From Kineosporiaceae bacterium (GTDB lineage: Bacteria > Actinomycetota > Actinomycetes > Actinomycetales > Kineosporiaceae): a stretch of DNA of 64,000 nt. Positions 1-8,278 of the stretch are shown here, piece after piece (positions within the stretch are counted from its first letter, which is position 1; each line of letters begins with the position of its first letter). The DNA is taken from NCBI GenBank assembly GCA_016794595.1, contig JAEUJN010000015.1:20834-84833 (forward strand). The letters run 5' to 3'. The notes beneath the pieces were generated by a model. The model made no database searches and was not told the origin of the DNA. It saw nothing but the letters and a program-made list of their open reading frames with translations. The translations under genes and the position numbers were made by a program.

Positions 1-1269
1 CGCCCCCAGGTTCTTGTGGATCATCGACGCGGTGCGGTTGACCAGGTTGCCCCAGCCGGCGACCAGTTCGTCGTTGGTCCGGCGGACGAACTCCGACCAG
101 GTGAAGTCGGTGTCCTGGTTCTCCGGCCCGGCGACCGCGATGAAGTAGCGCAGGGCGTCCGGCTGGTACCGGGCGAGCACGTCGCGCACATAGATCACCA
201 CGCCCCGCGAGCTGGAGAACTGCTTGCCCTCCATGGTGAGGAACTCGCTGCTGACCACCTCGGTGGGCAGGTTCAGCTCCCCGAACACCCCGGGCTCGCC
301 GCCGCGGGCGCCCCTGCCGGCGTAGCCGAGCAGCTCCGACGGCCAGATCTGGGAGTGGAAGGTGATGTTGTCCTTGCCCATGAAGTAGTAGGAGCGCGCG
401 GCCGGGTCGTTCCACCACGCGCGCCAGGCGTCCGGGTCGCCGCCGCGCCGGGCCCACTCGACGGACGCCGACAGGTAGCCGATCACGGCGTCGAACCAGA
501 CGTAGAGGCGCTTGTTCGGGTTGTCCTGCCACCCGGGCAGCGGCACCGGGATGCCCCAGTCGATGTCGCGGGTCATCGCCCGCGGCCTGATGTCGTCCAG
601 CAGGTTGAGACTGAACTTGAGCACGTTGGGACGCCAGGCCCCCTCCGCTGCCCGGCCCTGCAGCCAGGTTCCCAACGCCTCGGCCAGCGCCGGCAGATCG
701 AGGAAGAGGTGCTCGGTCTCCACGAACCTCGGCGTCTCGCCGTTGATCCGGCTGCGGGGATTGCGCAGTTCGGCGGCGTCCAACTGGTTGCCGCAGTTGT
801 CGCACTGGTCGCCGCGGGCGCCGTCGTAGCCACAGATCGGGCAGGTGCCCTCGATGTAGCGGTCGGGCAGCGTGCGCCCGGTGGACGGCGAGATCGCACC
901 GGTCGTGGTCTGCTCGACCATGTAGCCGTTGCGGTGGCAGACCCGGAAGAGTTCCTGGGACACCGCGTAGTGGTTGCCGGTCGTGGTCCGGGTGAACAGG
1001 TCATAGGCCAACCCCAGACCGTGCAGATCCTCGACGATCATCCGGTTGTAGCGATCGGCCAGCGCCTTGGGTGACAGGCCCTCGTTCTCGGCCTGGACCA
1101 GGATCGGCGTTCCGTGCTCGTCGGTGCCCGAGACCATCAGGACGTCATGCCCCGCCATCCGCATGTACCGGCTGAACACGTCGGAGGGGACGCCGAAACC
1201 GGCGACGTGGCCGATGTGTCGGGGGCCGTTGGCGTAGGGCCAGGCCACCGCGGAGAGCACGTGGGTCAT
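1..1269 (-). CDS. metG: Methionyl-tRNA synthetase, 3' end outside window
   Basis: Charges tRNA-Met with methionine in the cytosol. The first 423 residues are present and run off the left edge of the window, so the anticodon-binding C-terminus is missing here. The ATG at 1269 opens directly into the class I Rossmann core, with a HIGH-type motif (PRHIGHVAG). A four-cysteine zinc knuckle (CPICGYDG then CDNCG) follows around residues 140-160. A KMSKS-type loop reads KQFSSSRG near residue 350, then a helical region begins. Zinc knuckle and length fit the MetG1 form. It lies downstream of rsmI on the same strand, separated by a long perfect inverted repeat. Identity is secure; only completeness is unknown. 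Confidence 0.95.
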   Translation of the reverse strand, partial: MTHVLSAVAWPYANGPRHIGHVAGFGVPSDVFSRYMRMAGHDVLMVSGTDEHGTPILVQAENEGLSPKALADRYNRMIVEDLHGLGLAYDLFTRTTTGNHYAVSQELFRVCHRNGYMVEQTTTGAISPSTGRTLPDRYIEGTCPICGYDGARGDQCDNCGNQLDAAELRNPRSRINGETPRFVETEHLFLDLPALAEALGTWLQGRAAEGAWRPNVLKFSLNLLDDIRPRAMTRDIDWGIPVPLPGWQDNPNKRLYVWFDAVIGYLSASVEWARRGGDPDAWRAWWNDPAARSYYFMGKDNITFHSQIWPSELLGYAGRGARGGEPGVFGELNLPTEVVSSEFLTMEGKQFSSSRGVVIYVRDVLARYQPDALRYFIAVAGPENQDTDFTWSEFVRRTNDELVAGWGNLVNRTASMIHKNLGA

Positions 1270-1327
1270 GCCGGTGAGTCTAGAGACTCCCCGCCCGGCC
1301 CCTGACCCACTCCCGGCGAGCCCCCCA

Positions 1328-1377
1328 CCCTCGTGATCATGCAGTTTCGACTATTCAAAAGTGCATGATCACGAGGG
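1328..1377. repeat. 16-bp perfect inverted repeat between rsmI and metG
   Basis: Arms CCCTCGTGATCATGCA (1328-1343) and its exact reverse complement (1362-1377) flank an 18-base AT-richer loop. It could end rsmI transcription, or it could be a copy of a dispersed palindromic element. The core TGATCA is itself palindromic, and there is no T-tract on the side expected for a simple terminator. No second copy was seen in this window. Confidence 0.7.
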
Positions 1378-1380
1378 GGG

Positions 1381-2274
1381 TCAGGTCGGGGGACGGGCGG
1401 CGGTGACGGCGTTGTAGAGCTCGCGCTTGCCGATCCCCACGCCCTCGGCCACGACGGCGACCGCTGCCTTGAGCCGTTCCCCGGCCGCCACGCGGGCGAG
1501 CACCCGCTCGACCAACTCCTCGACGTCCGCGGCCTCGGCCACGGCCGGCGCGTGGCCGGCCACCACGATGGTCAACTCGCCGAGCACCGGCCGGGCGGCG
1601 GCCCACTCGGCCAGCGATCCCAGCGGGCCCCGACGGACCTCCTCGTAGGTCTTGGTCAGTTCCCGGCAGGCCGCGGCGGGGCGATCCGCGCCGAAGGCCG
1701 ACGCCATCGCGGCCAGCGCCGGGGCTGCGCGGTGCGGGGCCTCGAAGAAGATCATCGTGCGTGGTTCGGCGACGAGGGCCTGGAGCGCCCGCAGGCGCGC
1801 CCCCGCCTTGCGCGGCAGGAACCCCTCGAAACAGAACCGGTCGGTGGCCAGGCCCGACAACGCCAGCGCGGTGAGCACGGCCGACGGCCCCGGGACCGCG
1901 GTCACCGGCACCCCGGCGTCCGCAGCCGCCCTCACCGCGCGCAACCCCGGATCGGACACACTCGGCATCCCGGCATCGGTGACCACCACGACGGTGGCCC
2001 CGGCCCGGGCGGCCTCGACCAACTCGACCGATCGCTCGGCCTCGTTGTGCTCGTGGTAGCTGACCACCCGGCCGGACGGCGTGATCCCCAGCGCCGCGGC
2101 GAGTCGCCGCAGCCGCCGGGTGTCCTCAGCCGCGATCACGTCCGCCGTGGCGAGCAGGCTGCGCAGGCGCGGCGGGGCGTCGTCCGGGTCACCGATGGGC
2201 GTCGCGGCCAGGATCAGGCGGCCCGGCCCGGCGTCGTCCTCGTCCCCAACCATCACCCCCGGATCATCTCGCAC
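1381..2274 (-). CDS. rsmI: 16S rRNA (cytidine1402-2'-O)-methyltransferase RsmI
   Basis: Methylates the ribose of C1402 in the 30S decoding centre using S-adenosylmethionine. The 297-residue product has the tetrapyrrole-methylase fold: [10 protein letters not shown] near residue 20, AAEDTRR near 50, and [15 protein letters not shown] near 100, which is the signature loop of RsmI, followed by the [12 protein letters not shown] motif. The length is near the family norm of about 280. An internal in-frame ATG seven codons in is an alternative start. It is transcribed away from the first pmt gene, whose probable GTG start lies only 15 bases away, so the two are divergent and must have overlapping promoters. 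Confidence 0.93.
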   Translation of the reverse strand: MRDDPGVMVGDEDDAGPGRLILAATPIGDPDDAPPRLRSLLATADVIAAEDTRRLRRLAAALGITPSGRVVSYHEHNEAERSVELVEAARAGATVVVVTDAGMPSVSDPGLRAVRAAADAGVPVTAVPGPSAVLTALALSGLATDRFCFEGFLPRKAGARLRALQALVAEPRTMIFFEAPHRAAPALAAMASAFGADRPAAACRELTKTYEEVRRGPLGSLAEWAAARPVLGELTIVVAGHAPAVAEAADVEELVERVLARVAAGERLKAAVAVVAEGVGIGKRELYNAVTAARPPT

Positions 2275-2289
2275 GTAGCATCACTGCGC

Positions 2290-3837
2290 GTGAGCACCAG
2301 CCAGCCCTCCACCGCGGGCCCCCACCGGCTGTGGGCCTGGCTCGGCCCGGGGCTGGTGGCGGTGTTCGGCGCCTTCGTGCGGTTCTGGCATCTCGACCGC
2401 CCCCCGTGGATCGCCTTCGACGAGACCTACTACGTCAAGGAAGGCCTGAGCATGACCCGCTACGGGGTCGAGGTCTTCCTGAAACCCAGCCTGGGCAAGG
2501 ACAACAGCGCCCAGATGCTGGCGGCCAACAAGCTGCTGGAGTCGGGCTCGACCGACTTCTTCGACCCCACCCGCCCCGATTTCGTGGTGCACCCACCCCT
2601 GGGCAAGTGGCTGATCGGCCTGGGCATGTGGCTCTTCGGGGACGGCACCTCCCCGTTCGGCTGGCGCTTCACGGTGGCGCTGCTGGGCAGCCTGTCGATC
2701 CTGATGCTGGGCCGGATCGCGACCCGGCTGCTCGGGTCGGCCCTGCTCGGGAGCACTGCCGCCCTCCTGCTCGCCCTGGACGGCATGCACTTCACCCTCA
2801 GCCGGATCGCCGTGCTGGACATGATGGTGATGTTCTGGGCGCTGGCCGCCTTCGGCTGCCTGCTGATCGATCGGGACCGGGCGCGGGCGCGGCTGCTCGC
2901 GCGCGCGCCCACCCGGTTCGGCCCCGGGCAGGGACTGCGTGGCTGGCGGATCGTCGCCGGGATCTGCCTGGGCTGTTGCGCCGCCACCAAGTGGTCCGGG
3001 CTCTACGTGGCCGCGATCTTCGGCCTGCTCACCGTGCTCTGGGACGTCGCGGCCCGCCGCGCCGCCGGGGGCCGCCTCTGGCTCGCGGTCGCCCTGGTCC
3101 GGGACGGCACCGTGGCCGCCGTCCAGATCCTGCCGATCATGGCACTCACCTACCTGGCGACCTGGACCGGCTGGATCCGCAGCTCCCTCGGGTACGGGCG
3201 CAACTGGGCCGAGCAGAATCCGGCCACGGGGGCGGCCGCGATGCTGCCCGACTGGGCGCGCTCGCTGATCCACTACCACGTGGACATGTACAACAGCGCG
3301 ATCTCGATCACCTCACCGCACGCCTACTCCTCCAACCCGTGGTCGTGGATCGTGCAGGGCCGGCCCACCTCGATCGCCTACCTGGAGTGGACGGCGGGCA
3401 ACCACCCCTGCCCGTACGACAAGTGCGTGCGGGCGGTGACGGCGCTCGGCAACCCGGTCATCTGGTGGGGTGGGACGATCGCGGTCGCAGTCCTGCTGGT
3501 GGCCTGGGCACTCGGCCGGGACTGGCGGGCCGGGGCGATCCTGGCCGGGCTGGTCGCCACCTACCTGCCCTGGTTCGCCTACCAGGGCCGCACGATCTTC
3601 ACGTTCTACTCGGTCGCGTTCGCCCCGTACGTGGTGCTGGCCCTGACCTACGCGCTGGGGTTGCTGCTCGGACCGCCCCGCGCCGGACTCCTGCGCCGCC
3701 GCTGGGGGGCCGCGGCGGCGGGCGGACTGGTGCTCGCCGCCCTGGTCGCCTTCGCCTTCTTCTACCCGGTCTGGTCGGCGCAACGGATCTCGCACGCCGC
3801 CTGGGTGGCCCGGATGTGGCTGCCGAGCTGGATCTGA
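2290..3837 (+). CDS. pmt: Dolichyl-phosphate-mannose--protein mannosyltransferase, copy 1
   Basis: Integral membrane GT39-type enzyme expected to transfer mannose from a polyprenyl-phosphate donor to Ser/Thr of secreted proteins during Sec export. From GTG 2290 it is 515 residues. It shows the FDETYYVKEG acidic motif in the first extracytoplasmic loop, conserved PDFVVHPPLGKWLIG, several hydrophobic helices, and the C-terminal RTIFTFYSVAFAPY segment typical of actinobacterial Pmt. The open frame extends upstream across rsmI, but that part is antisense shadow; GTG 2290 gives a short N-terminus before the first helix. A close paralogue follows 12 bases downstream, so the two are probably cotranscribed. 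Confidence 0.88.
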   Translation: MSTSQPSTAGPHRLWAWLGPGLVAVFGAFVRFWHLDRPPWIAFDETYYVKEGLSMTRYGVEVFLKPSLGKDNSAQMLAANKLLESGSTDFFDPTRPDFVVHPPLGKWLIGLGMWLFGDGTSPFGWRFTVALLGSLSILMLGRIATRLLGSALLGSTAALLLALDGMHFTLSRIAVLDMMVMFWALAAFGCLLIDRDRARARLLARAPTRFGPGQGLRGWRIVAGICLGCCAATKWSGLYVAAIFGLLTVLWDVAARRAAGGRLWLAVALVRDGTVAAVQILPIMALTYLATWTGWIRSSLGYGRNWAEQNPATGAAAMLPDWARSLIHYHVDMYNSAISITSPHAYSSNPWSWIVQGRPTSIAYLEWTAGNHPCPYDKCVRAVTALGNPVIWWGGTIAVAVLLVAWALGRDWRAGAILAGLVATYLPWFAYQGRTIFTFYSVAFAPYVVLALTYALGLLLGPPRAGLLRRRWGAAAAGGLVLAALVAFAFFYPVWSAQRISHAAWVARMWLPSWI

Positions 3838-3849
3838 GGCCTGCTTAGG

Positions 3850-5448
3850 ATGAGGCGGGTGACGCCCGCCGCGAGAGCGACCCTGCCCGGTACGCAGGTC
3901 GACGCGGCGCCGGCTCCCTCGCTCGGGCGGCGCCTGCCACCCGGCGTCCAGCGCCTGCTGACCGCCGCTCTGCACGACCGCGACCGGCTCTGGGGCTGGC
4001 TGGCCCCGCTCACGGTGGCGATCATCGGCGGCGTCCTGCGGTTCTGGCACCTGGGCCGCCCGCCCTGGCTGGTCTTCGACGAGACGTACTACGTCAAGCA
4101 GGGCGCCTCGATGATCACCTTCGGGTACGAGCGCGCCGTCCGGCAGGGCCTGGACAAGCCGGACGTGCTCTGGAACGCGGGCACCACCGACGTGTGGGGA
4201 GAGCGGGCCGACTTCGTCGTCCACCCCCCGGCGGGCAAGTGGCTGATCGGTCTCGGGCAGCTGCTGTTCGGGTCGACCGAGCCGGTCGGCTGGCGTTTCG
4301 CCTCCGCGGTGGTCGGCACGGCCTCGATCCTGATGCTCGGGCGGATCGCCCGGCGCCTGCTGGGCTCGACCCTGCTGGGCACCACGGCCGCACTGTTGCT
4401 GGCGGTCGACGGGCAGCACTTCGTGCACAGCCGCACCGGGTTGCTCGACGTGTTCGTGATGTTCTGGGCGCTGGCCGGTTTCGGGTGTCTGCTGGTCGAC
4501 CGTGACCAGGCCCGGGCCCGGCTGGCCGCCGGGGAGGGGACCTGGATCCGTCCGTGGCGGCTGGCCGCGGGGGCCTGCCTGGGGATGTGCACGGCGACGA
4601 AGTGGTCGGGCCTGTTCTTCGTGGCCGCGTTCTCGATTGCCTCGCTGGCCTGGGACGTCGCGGCGCGCCGGGCGAGCGGGCGGCGCCACTGGGTGGTCAC
4701 CGCCCTGTTCCGGGACGGCGTGGGCGCCTTCGTGCACCTCGTCCCCACGGTTGCCGTGGTCTACCTGCTGTCCTGGGCGGGGTGGTTCCGCAGCGCCGAC
4801 GGGTACAACCGCCAGTGGGCCGCCGAGCACCCCGCCGAGGGCGCCGCCGGGCTGCTGCCGGGCGCCGTCCGCAGCCTGTGGGACTACCACCAGCAGATGT
4901 GGCGGTTCAACACCACCCTGCACACCCCGCACGCCTACCAGTCTCACCCCTGGTCGTGGATCGTGCTGGGCCGCCCGACCGCCTTCGACTACCGCAGTTA
5001 CCGGATCGGCGAGCGCGGGTGCCGGTACAGCGAGTGCTCGCGGGCGGTCACCGATCTGGGCAACCCGGTGATCTGGTGGGGCGCGGCGATCGCGATCGCC
5101 GTGCTGCTGGTGGTCTGGGCGCTCGGGCGGGACTGGCGGGCCGGGGCGATCCTGGCCGGGCTGGCCGGGGGGTGGCTGCCCTGGTTCCTGTGGGACGAGC
5201 GGACGATCTACACCTTCTACGCCGTGGCCTTCGTCCCCTACGTCGTGCTGGCGCTGACCTTTTGCCTCGGTCTCGTGCTCGGGCCCCGCGACGCCTCCCC
5301 CGACCGGCGGCTGGTGGGGGCCGGGACCGCCGGCGGGGTGGTGCTGCTCGCGGTGCTGGCCTTCGCCTTCTTCTACCCGGTGCTGTCCGATCAGCTGATC
5401 TCCCACCAGGCCTGGGTCGCCCGGATGTGGCTGCCCAGCTGGATCTGA
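3850..5448 (+). CDS. Dolichyl-phosphate-mannose--protein mannosyltransferase, copy 2
   Basis: Second Pmt-family membrane mannosyltransferase, 532 residues from ATG 3850. It repeats the landmarks of copy 1 in the same order: FDETYYVKQG, ADFVVHPPAGKWLIG, SILMLGRIA, ATKWSGLFF, GNPVIWWG, ALGRDWRAGAILAGL and RTIYTFYAVAFVPY, ending in an almost identical tail (WVARMWLPSWI). It differs by a longer cytoplasmic N-terminus of about 45 residues and by a diverged first extracytoplasmic loop, where copy 1 has a longer insert after the acidic motif. The tandem arrangement indicates gene duplication. Which copy is the housekeeping Pmt cannot be decided here. Confidence 0.87.
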   Translation: MRRVTPAARATLPGTQVDAAPAPSLGRRLPPGVQRLLTAALHDRDRLWGWLAPLTVAIIGGVLRFWHLGRPPWLVFDETYYVKQGASMITFGYERAVRQGLDKPDVLWNAGTTDVWGERADFVVHPPAGKWLIGLGQLLFGSTEPVGWRFASAVVGTASILMLGRIARRLLGSTLLGTTAALLLAVDGQHFVHSRTGLLDVFVMFWALAGFGCLLVDRDQARARLAAGEGTWIRPWRLAAGACLGMCTATKWSGLFFVAAFSIASLAWDVAARRASGRRHWVVTALFRDGVGAFVHLVPTVAVVYLLSWAGWFRSADGYNRQWAAEHPAEGAAGLLPGAVRSLWDYHQQMWRFNTTLHTPHAYQSHPWSWIVLGRPTAFDYRSYRIGERGCRYSECSRAVTDLGNPVIWWGAAIAIAVLLVVWALGRDWRAGAILAGLAGGWLPWFLWDERTIYTFYAVAFVPYVVLALTFCLGLVLGPRDASPDRRLVGAGTAGGVVLLAVLAFAFFYPVLSDQLISHQAWVARMWLPSWI

Positions 5449-5547
5449 ACCGGCTCGTGATCCGTTGCCGTGACGCCGTGCCGTGTTCGCGTTCGGGACC
5501 CGCACACCGCGGTGCAGGGGTTGGTCAGGTACGGAGCATGAGCAGGT

Positions 5548-6789
5548 TCAGGGGGCTGCTGCCTTGCGATGGAGGTATCGCTGTTCGGGGATGTTCCTCG
5601 TCAGACGGGCGGCCAGGGCGTACGCCTCGCGCGCCTCCTCCCGCCGTCCCGCGATTTCGAGAAGGTGTGCGTGCGTGGCGTGCACCCGATGGAGGGCCAG
5701 GTGGCCGGGGTCGGCCAGCAACGGCGCCAGGGCGTCCAGTCCCGCCGCCGGACCATGCGCCATACCGACCGCCGCCGCCAGGTTGAGCCTCACCGTCGGC
5801 GAGGGCGCGATCCGGTCGAGCATCCGGTACAGCATGACGATCTGCAGCCAGTCGGTCGCCTCGGGGGTGGCCGACTCGGCGTGGACGGCGGCGATCGCGG
5901 CGTGCAGCTGGAACGGACCGACCTCACCGTGAGGCAACGCCGCCTCCAGCACGGCAACCCCCTTGGCGATCAGCTCGGCATCCCACAGCGACCGGTCCTG
6001 CTCCGGCAACGGGATCAGATCGCCACGGTGGTCGATCCGAGCACGCACCCGGGCATGGCTGAGCAGCATCAACGCGAGCAGGCCGCTGGTCTCCCCGTCA
6101 TCCGGCAGCGCGCGGTGCAGCCGCTGGGCCAACCACAGGGCCTCCTCGGCAAGGGCATCGTCGGTCAACGCGCCACCGTGGCTGGCCGTGTGACCTGCCG
6201 TGAAGATCAGGTGGAGCACATGCCGGACGGACGACAATCGCGACGGCAGGTCGCTGACCCTCGGCGGCACCAGCGCCGTGGACGAGTCGCGGATCGTCCC
6301 CTTGGCGCGGCTGATTCGTTGCGCCACAGTCGCCTCGCCCGTGAACAGCAAGGCGGCGATCTGCCGGGTCGACAGGCCGGCGACGGCGCGCAGGGTGAGC
6401 GCCACCCGCGAGGTGTCGCTGAGGTCGGGATGGGCACACCCCAGCAACACCTGCAGGGTGTCGTCGCCGGCGAGTGGGGTCTGATCCGCGGACGGCGCGC
6501 TCGCGCTGTCCGCGCGGCAGGCCATGGCCCACCGGTGAAGCCGCGCCGCCTCGGCGTCCGTGCTGCGACGGGCATCGATCAGACGGCGCGCGGCGACCCG
6601 GATCAGCCAGGCCCGGGGATCGTCCGGAACGCCGTCATGGGGCCACTGCACGGCCGCCGCCAGCAACGCCTCCTGGACTGCGTCCTCGCAGGCCCCGAAG
6701 TCCCCGCTGCGACGGAGCAGAGCGGCCAGGACGTGCGGCGCCTCTCGACGCCACACGCCCTCGTCGTCACCCTCAGGCCTCGCCGCCAT
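5548..6789 (-). CDS. ECF42-type RNA polymerase sigma factor with DUF6596 C-terminal extension
   Basis: Alternative sigma factor of about 413 residues from ATG 6789. The N-terminal half carries sigma region 2 (GDFGACEDAVQEALLAA, DPRAWLIRVAARRLID) and region 4 (RAVAGLSTRQIAALL, then ATVAQRISRAK). The second half, from about residue 170, is the long TPR-like extension (DUF6596) that defines the ECF42 group, with HLIFTAGH and ending in EQRYLHRKAA. It overlaps the upstream YCII gene by 17 bases, the standard pairing for this group, where no anti-sigma factor is present. A matching promoter lies upstream of the YCII gene. An upstream in-frame start would run inside the YCII gene and is not preferred. 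Confidence 0.93.
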   Translation of the reverse strand: MAARPEGDDEGVWRREAPHVLAALLRRSGDFGACEDAVQEALLAAAVQWPHDGVPDDPRAWLIRVAARRLIDARRSTDAEAARLHRWAMACRADSASAPSADQTPLAGDDTLQVLLGCAHPDLSDTSRVALTLRAVAGLSTRQIAALLFTGEATVAQRISRAKGTIRDSSTALVPPRVSDLPSRLSSVRHVLHLIFTAGHTASHGGALTDDALAEEALWLAQRLHRALPDDGETSGLLALMLLSHARVRARIDHRGDLIPLPEQDRSLWDAELIAKGVAVLEAALPHGEVGPFQLHAAIAAVHAESATPEATDWLQIVMLYRMLDRIAPSPTVRLNLAAAVGMAHGPAAGLDALAPLLADPGHLALHRVHATHAHLLEIAGRREEAREAYALAARLTRNIPEQRYLHRKAAAP

Positions 6790-7165
6790 CGGGCCACATC
6801 GCCGGCCGCAGCTCGACCGTCTCGCCGGGACCGGCGAACCGGGCGGCGACCTCCTCGGCGCGCACCTGATCACGGACGTCGATCACGAAGTAGCCGGCGA
6901 ACTGTTCCTTGGTCTCGGCGTAGGGACCGTCAGAGACGATCGGTGCGCCGCCGTCCCAGCGAAACAGCCTCGCCGAGCGGGGATCGGCGAGGGCCTCGCC
7001 GCTCACCAGCTCCCCCGCCGCATGCAGCTCCGCCAGGAACGCGTCGAACTCCTTGTTCAACTGATCGCGCTCCGCGGCGGACAGGTGCTGGTACTCAGCC
7101 AGGTGGTCGGAGGTCGGATGCCCCCAGGGCTGGGGGTTCGAGTGGATCAGGATCACGTACTTCAT
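6773..7165 (-). CDS. YCII-domain protein (DGPF family) paired with ECF42 sigma
   Basis: Small cytosolic 130-residue protein of the YCII/YciI-like dimeric alpha-beta barrel family. It begins MKYVILIHSN and contains the family-typical ETKEQFAGYFVIDV with VSDGPYAETK just before it. A good GAGGAGA ribosome-binding site lies 5-6 bases before the ATG. These proteins are the usual partners and regulatory targets of ECF42 factors; their biochemical activity is unproven. It is translationally coupled to the sigma gene through a 17-base overlap. Confidence 0.9.
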   Translation of the reverse strand: MKYVILIHSNPQPWGHPTSDHLAEYQHLSAAERDQLNKEFDAFLAELHAAGELVSGEALADPRSARLFRWDGGAPIVSDGPYAETKEQFAGYFVIDVRDQVRAEEVAARFAGPGETVELRPAMWPDGGEA

Positions 7166-7218
7166 GCAGGTCTCCTCAGCTGTCGCGCGAGCACCGTCCG
7201 GTGCCCTACCCACCGGAC

Positions 7219-7245
7219 GTCGGAGCTGAGTCGCCGTTCTCGACA
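7219..7245 (-). promoter_or_regulatory. Probable ECF42 autoregulated promoter
   Basis: Read on the minus strand, TGTCGA (7245-7240) is followed after 17 bases by CGAC (7222-7219), about 54 bases before the YCII start. From memory of the ECF42 group, target promoters carry TGTCGA at -35 and a CGA/TC-like -10, and the sigma factor drives its own YCII partner. The match is by eye. Confidence 0.6.
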
Positions 7246-7268
7246 CAGCCGAACGAGAATCATCGAGG

Positions 7269-8195
7269 TCAGCGTGATCGCTCACCCGGCGCCGCGGCCG
7301 CGGCGGCAGCTCGCAGCGCGGCCACCATACGCCGGGCGGCGGGCTGGTCGAGCTGACCGTCCCGGGTGACCAGCCAGATGTGGCGCGGTTCCGGCGGACG
7401 GCGCAGCCGGCGGACCACGACGTGCTCGCGGACCGCACCCAGGGCGAGCAGGGGCACCAGGGCCACGCCCAACCCCGCGGCGACATACCCCTGGGTGACC
7501 GCGAACTCGTCCCCCTCGGCCACGATCCGTGGGGTGAAACCGGCTCGGCGGCAGGTGGTCACGGTTGCCTCGCGCACGTAGTCGGCCTCGCCCGAGGTGA
7601 CCACCCAGTCGGTGTCGGCCAGCGCCGCGACGTCGATCGCCCGGCGGTGGGCCAGCGGGTGGTCGGCCCGCAGCAGCAGGCGGTACTCGTCGTCCAGCAG
7701 GTGCAGCCGGGTCAGGTCGTCCTGGGGCTGGGCACCGGCGGCGAACGGCTCGACCACGATCACCAGCTCGACCTCGCCGGCCCGCAGCCGGCGCAGCGCG
7801 CTCTCGGCCTCCCCGACCAGGGGCATGACGTACAGGCCCGGCATCGATCGGCGCAGCTCGGCGATCGCCGGCGGCAACAGGGACTCACCGGCCGAGTGGA
7901 ACGAGACCACGCGCAACCTGCCGGTGCGGCCTGCCCGCAGGTCGGCCAGTTCGTCCTCGGCGTCCTGCACCGCTCGCAGGATCCGGCCCGCGTGGTCGTT
8001 CAGCAGCAGCCCGGCCGCGGTGGGCCGGACCCCCCGTCCGGCCTTCTCGAACAGCGGTGTCCCGACCTCGTGGGCCAGCTGGTCCAGCTGCTGGCTGATC
8101 GCCGAGACGGTGTAACCGAGGGCGGCGGCGGCCGCGGTCAGCGTGCCCTGGGCGATCACCGTCCGGTGGACGACGAGCAGTCGCGTGGTCAGCAC
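7269..8195 (-). CDS. LysR-family transcriptional regulator
   Basis: DNA-binding regulator of 308 residues if started at GTG 8195; an upstream start would add 16 proline-rich residues. The N-terminal winged helix-turn-helix spans roughly residues 1-60 (TLTAAAAALGYTVSAISQQ, then GRGVRPTAAG), followed by a linker helix and a two-lobe periplasmic-binding-like effector domain from about residue 90. The effector and target are unknown. It lies just upstream of the YCII/ECF42 pair on the same strand, but the likely sigma promoter sits between them, so they are probably separate units. Confidence 0.88.
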   Translation of the reverse strand: MLTTRLLVVHRTVIAQGTLTAAAAALGYTVSAISQQLDQLAHEVGTPLFEKAGRGVRPTAAGLLLNDHAGRILRAVQDAEDELADLRAGRTGRLRVVSFHSAGESLLPPAIAELRRSMPGLYVMPLVGEAESALRRLRAGEVELVIVVEPFAAGAQPQDDLTRLHLLDDEYRLLLRADHPLAHRRAIDVAALADTDWVVTSGEADYVREATVTTCRRAGFTPRIVAEGDEFAVTQGYVAAGLGVALVPLLALGAVREHVVVRRLRRPPEPRHIWLVTRDGQLDQPAARRMVAALRAAAAAAAPGERSR

Positions 8196-8278
8196 ACCGA
8201 CAGTGTGCGCCCGCGGGCGTGGCGGCGGTGGACCCTCACCCACTCACCTCGGGCTCGACCTCGACCTGGGGCTCGGCA

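Noticed and set aside
3313..5505. 730-codon open frame on the minus strand across the second pmt gene
   Set aside because: Antisense shadow of a GC-rich gene; the product is a Pro/Gly/Arg/His-rich string with no domain, while the plus strand has clear Pmt motifs.
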